Positions 24,471 to 34,383 are shown, numbered from the stretch's first letter. The stretch is DNA of 36,861 nt from an uncultured Eubacteriales bacterium (GCA_934503195.1 CAKSVM010000026.1:1-36861), one strand, 5' to 3'. Translations and numbers: made by a program. Notes: generated from the sequence alone by a model not told the origin.

Positions 24471-27416
24471 TTGAAGATAGGACTCGACGTCGGGTCGACG
24501 ACGCTCAAGTGCGTTGTACTCGACGGTGACAACAAAATAATTCACAAATCATACAAAAGACATTTCGCGCAGATAACCGAATCGACCGTCGCGCTTCTCG
24601 CGGAGCTTGAAAAGGATATTCCCGGCGCGGGAGACGCGATCCTCTCGATTTCGGGTTCGGCCGGAATGGGTATGGCCGAGAGCTGCGGCATCGGCTTCGT
24701 TCAGGAGGTCTACGCGACGAGACTCGCGGTGAAGAAGCTGATTCCCGACGCGGATGTCGTCATCGAGCTTGGCGGTGAGGACGCGAAGATTCTCTATCTC
24801 GACCGCACGATGGAGGTTCGCATGAACGGCTCCTGCGCGGGCGGCACTGGAGCGTTCATCGATCAGATGGCGACTCTCCTCGCGGTGACTCCCGACGAAC
24901 TCAACGAGCTTTCGCACGGCTCTGAGAAGATCTACACGATCGCTTCGAGATGCGGCGTTTTCGCGAAGAGCGACATTCAGCCGCTGATAAATCAGGGCGC
25001 GAGACGCGAGGATATCGCGGCGTCGATCTTCACGGCCGTCGTCAACCAGACGATCGCCGGACTGGCGCAGGGACGTCCGATCACCGGAAAGGTCGTCTAT
25101 CTCGGCGGCCCGCTGACCTTTATGGACGGGCTTCGCGCGGCGTTTGACAAGGCACTGGGTCTTACCGGGGTCTGTCCGGAGAACTCGCTCTATTTCGTCG
25201 CGATGGGCGCGGCGTACGGCTCGGACATCGGAAAGCATCAGGTGACTCTTTCCAACGGGCTCTCACGGATAAAGGGCTACCGGACAGAGGGAAAATATCT
25301 CGCCTGCCCGCCGCTTTTCGCTGACAAGGCCGCTTATGAGGAATTTTCGTCGCGTCACGCGAAGGATCGCGTTGAGTACGCTGATCCGGCCTCGTACAAG
25401 GGGAAGGCCTACATCGGAATCGATGCGGGATCGACTACCGTGAAGGCGGTCGTGATGAACGAGTCGCGCGACATTCTGCTTTCGCTCTACCGTCCGAACA
25501 GCGGAAACCCTGTGCCGATCATAAAGGATTTTCTCGTCGATCTCTACGCGAAGTATCCGGATATAAAGATCGCGGCGTCGGCCGTGACCGGATACGGTGA
25601 GGAGATCGTAAAGAACGCGTTCGCGGTCGACTACGGAATCGTAGAGACGATGGCGCATTTCTTCGCGGCGCGGAAATTCATGCCGGATGTCGACTTCATA
25701 ATCGATATCGGCGGACAGGACATAAAGTGCTTCAAGATACGCAACGGCGCGATCGACAACATATTCTTAAACGAGGCCTGCTCGTCGGGATGCGGATCCT
25801 TTTTACAGACCTTCGCGGGGGCTCTTGGTCAGGATATCGCCGATTTCGCGAAGGAAGGACTTTTCGCGAAGGCTCCGGTCGATCTCGGCTCGCGGTGTAC
25901 CGTTTTCATGAACTCCTCGGTCAAGCAGGCGCAGAAGGACGGCGCGACGGTTGACAACATCTCGGCCGGACTGTCGATCTCGGTCGTCAAGAACGCTTTA
26001 TACAAGGTCATAAGAGCCGCGAACGCCGATTCGCTCGGACAGCACATTGTCGTTCAGGGCGGCACGTTCCTTAACGACGCGGTGCTCCGCGCGTTTGAGC
26101 AGGAGATCGGACGGAATGTCGTGCGTCCGAACATCGCGGGACTCATGGGCGCGTACGGCGCGGCGATCTACGCGTTTGACAAGAGCCGTTCGGTTCCTGG
26201 CGGCGAGGTCGTCTCGACGCTTCTTGACGCTAAGAAGCTTTCCGAATTCAGACATGAGGTCAGGGTCACGACCTGCGGAATCTGCGAGAATCATTGCAGA
26301 CTCACGGTCAACACCTTTGACGGCGGGCGGAAGTTCATCGGCGGCAACCGCTGCGAGCGTCCGACGCTCGGCGGCAAGAAGCACGAGCATTACGATCTCT
26401 ACGAATACAAGCTGGGGCTTTTAACGTCGATCGCGAACGCGCCTGAGCCTGAGAATCCGCGCGGGAGAATCGGGCTTCCGATGGGGCTCAATATGTACGA
26501 GATGCTTCCGTTCTGGCAGGCGTTCTTCACGAGGCTCGGGTTTGAGGTCGTGGTCTCGCCGAGAAGCGACCGCAAGCTCTACATTTCGGGTCAGCACACG
26601 ATTCCGTCGGACACGGTATGTTTCCCGGCAAAGCTGATGCACGGTCATATCGAGGCTCTGATAAATGACGGGGTCGACGCGATATTCTATCCCTGCATGA
26701 CCTACAATTTCGACGAGAAGCTGGGCGACAACCATTACAACTGTCCGGTCGTGGCGTACTATCCCGAGGTCATAGGCGCGAACGTGCCGGGTCTCTCGAA
26801 GACGAAGTTCATAAAGGATTACATCGGCGTCCACAGGCCGAAGGATTTCAGAAAGAAGATTTTCGGGATACTCTCGAAGTATTTTGACGGGCTTGACGAG
26901 GCGTCGGTTTCGGCGGCCTGCGACGCGGCTTACGCGGCGCGCGAGAAGTTCCTCTCCGACGTGAGAGCGAAGGGTGAGGAATACATAAAGCTCGCCGAGG
27001 AGAAGAAGATGCCGATAATCGTTCTCGCGGGACGTCCGTATCATGTCGATCCCGAGATAAATCACGGAATCGACCGCCTTATCTGCGAGTGCGGCGCGGT
27101 GGTCGTGACCGAGGATTCGGTCAGCGACCGGGTGACGAAGTTCAGGACGGCGGTGCTGAATCAGTGGACGTATCATTCGCGGCTTTACGCGGCAGCGCGG
27201 TATATCGCGGGGCGCGAGGACATGAATCTCGTTCAGCTGGTATCGTTCGGATGCGGAGTCGACGCGATAACGACCGATGAGGTCCGCGAGATACTTGAGC
27301 GCGAGGGGAAGATCTACACGCAGATCAAGATCGACGAGATCACGAATCTCGGCGCGGTGAAGATCAGACTCAGAAGCCTCTTCGCGGCCTGCGAAGCGGC
27401 GTGGAGCAAAGGTTGA
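24471..27416 (+). CDS. 2-hydroxyacyl-CoA dehydratase activase-related protein (two ASKHA domains + DUF2229)
   Basis: 981 residues. The first BadF/BcrA-type ASKHA ATPase domain starts GLDVGSTTLKCVV (4-16) with NGSCAGGTGAF (Cys122) and Cys161 as candidate [4Fe-4S] ligands. The second starts GIDAGSTTVKAVV (316-328) with EACSSGCGSF (Cys437, Cys441) and Cys476. A Cys cluster CGICENHC...NRC (602, 605, 609, 628) leads into a DUF2229-type domain to the end. The start is TTG, with AAAGGATG upstream. Homologues usually continue into a dehydratase-like domain of about 440 residues, encoded here separately at 29310. Family proteins use ATP-driven low-potential electron transfer; the substrate of this branch is not known. 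Confidence 0.9.
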   Translation: MKIGLDVGSTTLKCVVLDGDNKIIHKSYKRHFAQITESTVALLAELEKDIPGAGDAILSISGSAGMGMAESCGIGFVQEVYATRLAVKKLIPDADVVIELGGEDAKILYLDRTMEVRMNGSCAGGTGAFIDQMATLLAVTPDELNELSHGSEKIYTIASRCGVFAKSDIQPLINQGARREDIAASIFTAVVNQTIAGLAQGRPITGKVVYLGGPLTFMDGLRAAFDKALGLTGVCPENSLYFVAMGAAYGSDIGKHQVTLSNGLSRIKGYRTEGKYLACPPLFADKAAYEEFSSRHAKDRVEYADPASYKGKAYIGIDAGSTTVKAVVMNESRDILLSLYRPNSGNPVPIIKDFLVDLYAKYPDIKIAASAVTGYGEEIVKNAFAVDYGIVETMAHFFAARKFMPDVDFIIDIGGQDIKCFKIRNGAIDNIFLNEACSSGCGSFLQTFAGALGQDIADFAKEGLFAKAPVDLGSRCTVFMNSSVKQAQKDGATVDNISAGLSISVVKNALYKVIRAANADSLGQHIVVQGGTFLNDAVLRAFEQEIGRNVVRPNIAGLMGAYGAAIYAFDKSRSVPGGEVVSTLLDAKKLSEFRHEVRVTTCGICENHCRLTVNTFDGGRKFIGGNRCERPTLGGKKHEHYDLYEYKLGLLTSIANAPEPENPRGRIGLPMGLNMYEMLPFWQAFFTRLGFEVVVSPRSDRKLYISGQHTIPSDTVCFPAKLMHGHIEALINDGVDAIFYPCMTYNFDEKLGDNHYNCPVVAYYPEVIGANVPGLSKTKFIKDYIGVHRPKDFRKKIFGILSKYFDGLDEASVSAACDAAYAAREKFLSDVRAKGEEYIKLAEEKKMPIIVLAGRPYHVDPEINHGIDRLICECGAVVVTEDSVSDRVTKFRTAVLNQWTYHSRLYAAARYIAGREDMNLVQLVSFGCGVDAITTDEVREILEREGKIYTQIKIDEITNLGAVKIRLRSLFAACEAAWSKG

Positions 27417-27575
27417 TTCATTCGTCCGCGCGTCTCGGGTTTATCAAACATATTCCGTCACGGAAAACGGTTTGAATCGGCTTGGCGATTTATGTTAATG
27501 CCGCTGTTGCGCAGTCCCCTGATGTTCTATTTCATCTCAAAAATATATCTGACAACATAACGAGAGGAAAAACTC

Positions 27576-29309
27576 ATGAAAAAGTACACACTCGGAACTC
27601 CGGAAAAGCTTGTCCCATCGCTCTTTTGCAAGGGTTTCAATTATGTTGAGACTGAGGTTTCGTATCCGGCTTCGAATTTCGTGACGAAGCTGACTCCGCG
27701 CGGATTTCTCATTGAGTTTCCGCTTGAGAGCGACGCGCAGGTGTATGGATTCGGTTTGCAGCTTAAACAGTTCAATCACAGGATGAGAAGGCTCAGGCTC
27801 AATCCGACCGCTGATCCCGCTACGAACAACGGCGACAGCCACGCGCCCGCTCCCTTCTTCGTCACGAACAAGGGCTATGGTATGTACTTCGATACGGCGC
27901 GGATAATCGAGGTCTACTGCGGAAAGACGAAGAATCAGGCGTTTTCCGCGTCAAAGGCTGAGACTGACGAAAGACCGTCCGAGGTCATGACCTCGACCGA
28001 CGAGCTTTACGCTCTGCGCGGGTCGGGCGAGCTTATAATGAGCGTTTTGATTCCGGCGGCTGATGGCGTTGACGTCTATGTCATCGAGGGCGAGAGGATC
28101 ACCGATATCGTCTCGCAGTACAATATGCTTTCGGGCGGCGGATGCGATGTTCCTGAGTGGGGACTCGGAGTTCTTTACAGATGCTTCGGAAAGTATACTC
28201 AGGACGAGGTTCTCGCGATGGCCGATTATTTCAGAAAGAGTGACATTCCGTGCGACATTCTCGGACTTGAGCCGGGGTGGCAGACGCACACCTACTCCTG
28301 CTCGTATGTCTGGAGCGACAGATTCCCGGAGCCGGGAAAGATGATTTCGGAGCTTCGCGAAAAGGGATTCCACATTTCGCTGTGGGAACACGCGTTCTGT
28401 CATCCGTCGTCTCCGATTCACGACGAGCTCGCGAAATACAGCGGGGATTATCTTGTCTGGAGCGGAGTGGTGCCGGATTTCGCGACCGGGGAGGCGCGGA
28501 AGATCTTCGCCGATTATCACAGGAGCTACCTTGTTGACGCCGGGGTTGACGGGTTCAAGCTCGACGAGTGCGATTCGAGCGACAACACCGGAAGCTGGAG
28601 CTTTCCGCTGACCTCCGAATTCCCGTCGGGACTTGACGGCGAGCAGTATCATTCGCTCTTCGGTACGCTCTACTGTCAGGCGGTCATGGAGGCTCTCGGG
28701 GATGTGAAGACCTTATCCGAGGTCCGCAATCTCGGCGCACTCGCGGCTTCGTATCCGTTTGTCATTTACAGCGATCTTTACGATCACGGGGATTTCATCC
28801 GCGGCGTCGCGCAGGCGGGGTTCTCGGGGATTCTCTGGACTCCCGAGGTGCGGCACGCGAAGGATCGCGATGAGCTCATAAGGCGGCTTCAGGCGGTTGT
28901 GTTCAGCTCGCAGTGTCTCATCAACGCCTGGTACTGTGAGAAGGCTCCGTGGGCGGAGCTTGACTGCGAGGACGAGGTCCGGGAGCTTCTGAAGCTCCGC
29001 GAGAGTCTTGTTCCGATGCTGAAAAGGTCGTTTGATCTCTATCGCGACACCGGAAAGCCGCCGATACGCGGACTTGTCATGGATTACACGTCGGATCCCG
29101 GGACCTTCGGAATCGACGATGAGTATATGTTCTGCGAGGATCTGCTTGTCGCGCCGATCGCGGCGGGGCGCGGGGATGAGCGCGAGGTTTATCTCCCGGT
29201 ATCCGACGAGTGGGCCGACTATTTCACCGGGGAGAAGGTCGGAAACGGCCGGATCAGGGTCTCGACAAAGGGAATCCCGGTTTATCGCAAAATAAGGAAG
29301 GAAGAATAA
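27576..29309 (+). CDS. Glycoside hydrolase family 31 (alpha-glucosidase/xylosidase-like)
   Basis: 577 residues: an N-terminal beta-sandwich (about 1-190) and a TIM barrel from about 195. The nucleophile region reads DGFKLDECD with Asp330, and DILGLEPGWQ (about 227-236) matches the second barrel strand of GH31. The usual acid/base motif W-x-G-D appears as WTPE (421-424), so Glu424 or another acid may serve. No signal peptide is seen, so it likely acts on imported oligosaccharides in the cytoplasm. GAGAGG precedes the ATG. Its stop directly abuts the next ATG (TAAATG), coupling it to the dehydratase-like gene. The alpha-linked sugar it cuts is unknown. Confidence 0.88.
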   Translation: MKKYTLGTPEKLVPSLFCKGFNYVETEVSYPASNFVTKLTPRGFLIEFPLESDAQVYGFGLQLKQFNHRMRRLRLNPTADPATNNGDSHAPAPFFVTNKGYGMYFDTARIIEVYCGKTKNQAFSASKAETDERPSEVMTSTDELYALRGSGELIMSVLIPAADGVDVYVIEGERITDIVSQYNMLSGGGCDVPEWGLGVLYRCFGKYTQDEVLAMADYFRKSDIPCDILGLEPGWQTHTYSCSYVWSDRFPEPGKMISELREKGFHISLWEHAFCHPSSPIHDELAKYSGDYLVWSGVVPDFATGEARKIFADYHRSYLVDAGVDGFKLDECDSSDNTGSWSFPLTSEFPSGLDGEQYHSLFGTLYCQAVMEALGDVKTLSEVRNLGALAASYPFVIYSDLYDHGDFIRGVAQAGFSGILWTPEVRHAKDRDELIRRLQAVVFSSQCLINAWYCEKAPWAELDCEDEVRELLKLRESLVPMLKRSFDLYRDTGKPPIRGLVMDYTSDPGTFGIDDEYMFCEDLLVAPIAAGRGDEREVYLPVSDEWADYFTGEKVGNGRIRVSTKGIPVYRKIRKEE

Positions 29310-30650
29310 ATGGAGAACGAAAAGCTGTCCTGTGTCCCGGCCGAGGCCGACACCGGACGTGTCGAATTCACAAAGGAGATGAAGAAGGATTACACGATCC
29401 TCATCCCCGGAATGCTCGACATTCATTTTTCACTGCTGCGGAACGTGTTCCGGAGCTACGGCTACCGCATGGAGCTGCTTCACAACGAGAGCCACGCGGT
29501 CGTCGAGACCGGACTGAAATATGTCCACAACGACACCTGCTATCCCGCGCTGCTTGTCATCGGGCAGATGATCGACGCGCTGAACAGCGGGAAATACGAT
29601 CTTCACAAGACCGCGCTTATGATCACTCAGACCGGAGGCGGATGCCGCGCCTCGAACTACATACATCTTCTCCGCAAGGCTCTGAAAAAGGCGGGGTACG
29701 GGTACATTCCGGTCATCTCGCTGAACCTTTCGGGACTTGAGAAGAACTCGGGCTTCCACTGGACGCTCGGAATGATCAGAAAGCTGATCGCGGCGATGGC
29801 TTACGGAGACCTTATGATGTGTCTCTCAAATCAGGTGCGGCCTTATGAGGTCGAGAAGGGCGCGGCCGACGCGGTTTCGAAGAAGTGGGTCGACGCGCTG
29901 ACTTCCGAGTTCGCGGCCGGACGCGGATTTGCGAAGCGCGTGATGCGCTCCTACATGGAGAAGATCGCGGCGGATTACGCGGCGATAAAGGTCGACCGGA
30001 GCGTGAAGCGCGTGAAGGTCGGAATCGTCGGTGAGATTTACGTGAAATTCTCGCCGCTGGCGAACAATCATCTGGAGGAATTCCTCGCTTCCGAAGGATG
30101 CGAGGTCATGGTTCCGGGGCTTATGAGCTTCATTCTCTTCAAGACAGACAACCGGATTGAGGACGTCAAGCTCTATGGCGGAAGCAAGGCGAAGAAGATC
30201 GTCGCGGGGACTCTGCTCGGGTATCTCTCGGGGATGGAGGAATTCATCATCGACATCATCGAGAAGCAGGGGATTTTCAAGGCTCCGACGAGATATTCGC
30301 ATCTGCGCGAGCTTATAAAGGGAATCGAGGGCTACGGATGCAAGATGGGCGAGGGTTGGCTTCTGACGGCCGAGATGCTTGAGCTTATCGAGAACGGATA
30401 TGGAAACATTGTCTGCGCCCAGCCTTTCGGCTGTCTTCCGAACCACATCGTCGGAAAGGGAATGATACGGCGGCTTCGTGAGCTTCATCCCGAGGCTAAC
30501 ATCGTGCCGATCGACTACGACCCCGGAGCGACGAGAGTCAATCAGGAGAACCGCATAAAGCTGATGCTTTCGGTCGCGAGAGAAAATCTCGAAGGCGGCG
30601 TGAATGAATCGGCACGGAGCGGAGACGCGAAGGAGCCGCTCACTGTCTGA
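29310..30650 (+). CDS. 2-hydroxyacyl-CoA dehydratase-like protein (HgdB/HgdC-associated C-terminal half)
   Basis: 446 residues that match the C-terminal portion of the long activase-dehydratase proteins of Clostridia: an FTKEMKKDYTILIPGM entry, GLKYVHNDTCYPALLVIGQM (about 68-87), TQTGGGCRASNYI (about 108-120) and FGCLPNHIVGKGM near the end, giving Cys ligands for an Fe-S cluster. Its N-terminus begins exactly where the 981-residue protein at 24471 stops in such fusions. It should bind the DUF2229 half in trans. It is translated directly after the GH31 gene. Confidence 0.85.
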   Translation: MENEKLSCVPAEADTGRVEFTKEMKKDYTILIPGMLDIHFSLLRNVFRSYGYRMELLHNESHAVVETGLKYVHNDTCYPALLVIGQMIDALNSGKYDLHKTALMITQTGGGCRASNYIHLLRKALKKAGYGYIPVISLNLSGLEKNSGFHWTLGMIRKLIAAMAYGDLMMCLSNQVRPYEVEKGAADAVSKKWVDALTSEFAAGRGFAKRVMRSYMEKIAADYAAIKVDRSVKRVKVGIVGEIYVKFSPLANNHLEEFLASEGCEVMVPGLMSFILFKTDNRIEDVKLYGGSKAKKIVAGTLLGYLSGMEEFIIDIIEKQGIFKAPTRYSHLRELIKGIEGYGCKMGEGWLLTAEMLELIENGYGNIVCAQPFGCLPNHIVGKGMIRRLRELHPEANIVPIDYDPGATRVNQENRIKLMLSVARENLEGGVNESARSGDAKEPLTV

Positions 30651-30706
30651 GTCCGCGGGCTGTGCGGCGGGGCTTTGAAATCTTTCCATTGTATGGGGGC
30701 GTTTAT

Positions 30707-31888
30707 ATGACTGAACCGAATATCGTTCTGCCCTGCGCGGCGGGAGCCGTTATAAGGCGGCTTTACGAGAGCGGGTTTGAGGCCTTCGCGGTCGGCGGAT
30801 GCGTCCGCGACTCGATTATGGGAAGGATTCCGAACGACTGGGACGTCACGACCTCGGCAAGGCCGGAGGAGACGCTCGCTGTCTTCGGCAATGAGCCTTT
30901 CAGGGCGGTTCCGACCGGAATCGCGCATGGGACGATCACGGTTGTTTATTCGGGCGAGCCGATCGAGGTGACGACCTATCGCGTTGACGGGGAGTATTCC
31001 GACTGTCGGCATCCCGACTCGGTGAGCTTCACTTCGAGGCTTTCGGACGATCTCGGGCGGCGGGACTTCACGGTGAATGCGATGGCTTATTCGGACGCTT
31101 CAGGCATTGTCGATCCCTTTGGCGGGCGAGGAGACATTGAAAGGCGGCTTATCCGCTGTGTTGGCGAGCCGGAGAAGAGATTTTCGGAGGACGCCTTACG
31201 GGTTCTGCGCGCGCTGAGGTTCGCGTCGGTGCTGGGATTTGAGATCGAGGAGAAAACCGCTCTGGCGGCGGAGAAGCTTTCGCCGCTGCTTGACCACGTT
31301 TCGCGCGAGAGGGTGGCTTCCGAGCTTTCGAAGCTTATCCGCGGTATGAACGCGGCGGAGGTTATCCGGAACTTTTCCCGGGTGATAAGCCGGGTTATTC
31401 CGGTCGGCTCAGAGGAGATTGAGACGGCTTCCGGGATTATCGGGAAGCTTCGCGGCGAGTCTTTACCTTTGCTGCTTTCCGCGCTTTTATACGGGAAGGA
31501 CGCGTTTTCCATACTGAAGGGACTGCGGTTTGACAACCGGACGATATCGCGCGTCGTCTCGATACTCTCGCGCGACGGCGCGGACGATTATGTCGGCGCG
31601 AAAAAGCTCTGCGCGGCGGTCGGTTCCGACGCGGCGCGGGACATACAGAAGCTGTCCGCTGCGATGGGGAAGATTTCCCCCGAATCGGTCGGATTTATCG
31701 ACGAGATCGGGCGGCACGTTGAATGCGTTTCGATAAAGCAGTTAAAAATAGGAGGCAGGGAGATTATGAATCTCGGTATCGAGCCGAAAAGAATCGGCGC
31801 GGTTCTGGAAAGTCTTCTCTCCGGGGTGATTGAGGGAAAGATCCCGAATGAATATGAGCGGCTTTGTGAGGCCGCGAAACGGCTCTGA
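30707..31888 (+). CDS. cca: CCA tRNA nucleotidyltransferase
   Basis: 393 residues of the class II nucleotidyltransferase family. The head has VGGCVRD (29-35) and the metal-binding pair Asp44 and Asp46 (NDWDV); then RRDFTVNAMAY, PFGG and the ERRLIRCVG ... RFSEDALRVLRALRFA helical region that selects CTP/ATP. It adds or repairs the 3' CCA end of tRNAs; polyA polymerase activity is less likely given length and motifs. ATG 30707 has GGGGGC upstream; a start at 30662 adds residues with no match. The gene starts 56 bases after the dehydratase-like gene. Confidence 0.93.
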   Translation: MTEPNIVLPCAAGAVIRRLYESGFEAFAVGGCVRDSIMGRIPNDWDVTTSARPEETLAVFGNEPFRAVPTGIAHGTITVVYSGEPIEVTTYRVDGEYSDCRHPDSVSFTSRLSDDLGRRDFTVNAMAYSDASGIVDPFGGRGDIERRLIRCVGEPEKRFSEDALRVLRALRFASVLGFEIEEKTALAAEKLSPLLDHVSRERVASELSKLIRGMNAAEVIRNFSRVISRVIPVGSEEIETASGIIGKLRGESLPLLLSALLYGKDAFSILKGLRFDNRTISRVVSILSRDGADDYVGAKKLCAAVGSDAARDIQKLSAAMGKISPESVGFIDEIGRHVECVSIKQLKIGGREIMNLGIEPKRIGAVLESLLSGVIEGKIPNEYERLCEAAKRL

Positions 31889-31910
31889 CCGAAAGGAGTT
31901 GTTACTGTTT

Positions 31911-32798
31911 ATGAAAAAGGCACTTGTGATAATAAATCAGCACACGGCGAAATACCGGCTGAGGGTCGATCTTCTGGAGCTTCTTGATATTCTGACGAAG
32001 GGCGGGCTTGAATGCTTTACCAGACCGACTCAGAAGGCGGGCGACGCGATGCAGTACACGGCTGAGAACGCCGCGGATTATGACGTGATCGTATGTGTCG
32101 GAGGAGACGGAACCTTATCCGAGGTTGTGACCGGGCTTTGCCGTCTTGAACCCGAAAAGCGTCCCCCGGTCGGGTATGTTCCGGCTGGGACGACGAACGA
32201 TTTCGCGTCGACGATCGGGCTTCCGTCGGATCCGTTAGCGGCGGCGAAGCTAATTGTGACGGGGCGTCCGGTGTATATGGACTGCGGTATAGTCGGCGGG
32301 CATATCTTCAATTATATCGCGTCGTTCGGCGCGTTTACGGGAGTGTCGTATGACACTCCTCAGCCCTTAAAGAATCTTTTCGGTCATTTCGCTTATCTTC
32401 TTGAGAGTGTGAAATATCTCTCGGACATAAAGCCGTGCCAGATGAGGTTTGAAAACGGGGACGAGGTTATCGAGGGCGAGTTTGCCTTCGGTGCGTTCGC
32501 GAACACGCTGTCGATCGGCGGCGTTATAAAGCTTCCGGGCGAGGTCGAGCTTGACGACGGACTTCACGAGTATTTACTCGTGAAGATGCCGCAGAATCTG
32601 GCTGATCTGCACGAGACAGCGCACGAGCTTGCCGGGAAGAAATACGGAAAGAACGTTGTTTACGGGAAGTTCAGAAAGGGTGAGATTCTGTTCAGCCCCG
32701 ACGCGATGGCGTGGTCGCTTGACGGCGACCGGGTTGACACGGCCGGTAAGGTGGAAATTGAAAATCTGCACTCGGCTTACAGGCTCATCACCGGGTGA
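31911..32798 (+). CDS. Diacylglycerol-kinase-family lipid kinase (DagK/YegS-like)
   Basis: 295 residues with the nucleotide-binding signature VCVGGDGTLSEVV (about 61-73), PAGTTNDFA (about 99-107) and IGLPSDP (about 110-116), all typical of DAGKc proteins. It phosphorylates diacylglycerol or a related lipid at the inner membrane face and recycles it into phospholipid synthesis. The start is ATG 31911 with GAAAGGAG 12 bases upstream; it lies 22 bases past the cca stop, so the pair is likely co-transcribed. Confidence 0.9.
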   Translation: MKKALVIINQHTAKYRLRVDLLELLDILTKGGLECFTRPTQKAGDAMQYTAENAADYDVIVCVGGDGTLSEVVTGLCRLEPEKRPPVGYVPAGTTNDFASTIGLPSDPLAAAKLIVTGRPVYMDCGIVGGHIFNYIASFGAFTGVSYDTPQPLKNLFGHFAYLLESVKYLSDIKPCQMRFENGDEVIEGEFAFGAFANTLSIGGVIKLPGEVELDDGLHEYLLVKMPQNLADLHETAHELAGKKYGKNVVYGKFRKGEILFSPDAMAWSLDGDRVDTAGKVEIENLHSAYRLITG

Positions 32799-33145
32799 TG
32801 TCCGGCTCCTCCCTCCCACGGGGGGATGACGGCTCAGCAGGAATAAGCCTCAGAGCGCACCCACCGTGGGCGGGGGCAAAACGCGGCGAAGCCGCGCGAT
32901 CGGGGGCGACGCCTTGCTGACAGATAATGACTTGCGGCCCACGCGCCGCCCGGAACGTCACCACACGGCGCGAGCGGTTTTACGATGGATGAATCCGGAG
33001 TGGAGCCGTGTAACACGCAATGTAAATTATCTATGGGCTTACAGCGGTTTTCACAAGGAGAACTGCCGCCCGGTCAGACCGTATCGGCGCGCTGTGTCAT
33101 GACGTCACGGATGGCGAAAATCTATTACTTGAAGAGGAAACATCA
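32799..33145. other. 347-base intergenic region with short GC hairpins
   Basis: No coding sequence is supported. It holds a CGCGGC-GAA-GCCGCG hairpin (32882-32896), a CCCAC/GTGGG element near 32861-32871, and G-rich repeats, then the ribosome-binding site of thiI (AGAGGAAA). No clear promoter was found for thiI. Confidence 0.55.
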
Positions 33146-34327
33146 ATGAAAGAAGTACTTCTCTGCAAATACGGGGAGCTTATCTTAAAGGGCGCGAACC
33201 GCTCTTATTTTGAAAATCTGCTCCTGAAGGAACTTAAAACCAGAATAAAGCGTGCCGGGAATTTTGACATCTATCGCGCGCAGAGTACGATCTACATCGA
33301 GCCGAAGGACGATTCCTGCGATCTCGATCTCGCACTGGAATACGCGAAAAAGGTCTTCGGAATCGTGACGATCGACCGCGCCTGTGTGGTCGATAAGAGC
33401 ATGGACGCGATTTTTGAGGCGGCGAAGGAATATCTTCCGCAGTTCCTTGTCGGCGCGAAGACCTTCAAGGCCGACGCGAGACGCGCGGACAAGTCCTTCC
33501 CGCTGAAATCCCCTGAGCTTGCCGGGGAGATCGGCGCGGCGGTGCTTGAGGCGATGCCGAAGATAAAGGTCGATCTTGAACATCCCGACGTTATCGTCAG
33601 GGTCGAGATCCGCGAATACGGAGCATATATCCACGCGGGGCAGATAAAGGGCGCGGGAGGTATGCCGCTCGGAAGCAGCGGAAAGGGACTTTTACTCCTT
33701 TCGGGAGGAATCGACAGCCCGGTCGCCGGATTCATGATGGCAAAGCGCGGTGTGACGCTTGAGGCTCTGCATTTTGAGAGCTTCCCCTACACTTCGGAGC
33801 GGGCGAAGGAGAAGGTTCTCGAACTCGCAAGACTTCTCTGCGAATACACGACTCACATTAAAGTTCATGTGATCTCGCTCACTCATATTCAGGAGGAGCT
33901 TGTGCATAACTGCGACGAGGATTATTTCACTCTGCTGCTCAGACGCTACATGATGACTCTCGCCGACCGGGTCGCCAGACGCAACAAGTGCGGCGCGATA
34001 ATCACCGGTGAATCGCTCGCTCAGGTGGCGAGCCAGACTATGCGCGCGATCGCCGTCACCGACGCCTGCGTAAATATGCCGGTCTACCGCCCCTGCATAG
34101 GACTTGACAAGGAGGAGATCGTCACGATCGCGAGAAGAATCGGGACGTTTGAGACTTCGATTCTACCTTACGAGGATTGCTGCACCGTTTTCACCCCGCG
34201 TCACCCGAAGACACGTCCCGAAATCGAGAAGGTTATTGAGGAAGAGAACAAGATCGACTTCAAAGCACTCTGCGACGAGGCTTTTGAGACGCTTAATACG
34301 TACGATATACGCATCGATGAGGAATGA
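33146..34327 (+). CDS. thiI: ThiI tRNA 4-thiouridine synthase
   Basis: 393 residues: an N-terminal ferredoxin-like domain, a THUMP domain (about 60-165) and an adenylating PP-loop domain with LLSGGIDSPV (184-193). Cys345-Cys346 in DCCTVFTPRHP match the catalytic Cys region. It activates U8 of tRNA for sulphur transfer. There is no rhodanese domain, so sulphur must come from a partner cysteine desulfurase (often NifZ/IscS-like in Firmicutes), not found in this window. AGAGGAAA precedes the ATG. Confidence 0.94.
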   Translation: MKEVLLCKYGELILKGANRSYFENLLLKELKTRIKRAGNFDIYRAQSTIYIEPKDDSCDLDLALEYAKKVFGIVTIDRACVVDKSMDAIFEAAKEYLPQFLVGAKTFKADARRADKSFPLKSPELAGEIGAAVLEAMPKIKVDLEHPDVIVRVEIREYGAYIHAGQIKGAGGMPLGSSGKGLLLLSGGIDSPVAGFMMAKRGVTLEALHFESFPYTSERAKEKVLELARLLCEYTTHIKVHVISLTHIQEELVHNCDEDYFTLLLRRYMMTLADRVARRNKCGAIITGESLAQVASQTMRAIAVTDACVNMPVYRPCIGLDKEEIVTIARRIGTFETSILPYEDCCTVFTPRHPKTRPEIEKVIEEENKIDFKALCDEAFETLNTYDIRIDEE

Positions 34328-34348
34328 TTTTTGTACAAAGCGACAATG

Positions 34349-34377
34349 CGCCGCGATTGCCTGTAGAAATTGCGGCG
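34349..34377. repeat. Hairpin between thiI and rny
   Basis: Stem CGCCGCGATT (34349-34358), loop of nine bases, AATTGCGGCG (34368-34377) with one G-T pair. There is no T-run directly after it, and it ends six bases before the rny -35, so it may be a weak thiI terminator. Confidence 0.55.
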
Positions 34378-34383
34378 AAGCCC

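Noticed and set aside
32866..33102. 78-codon frame before thiI
   Set aside because: Made of hairpin and G-rich repeat sequence; no ribosome-binding site or homology.
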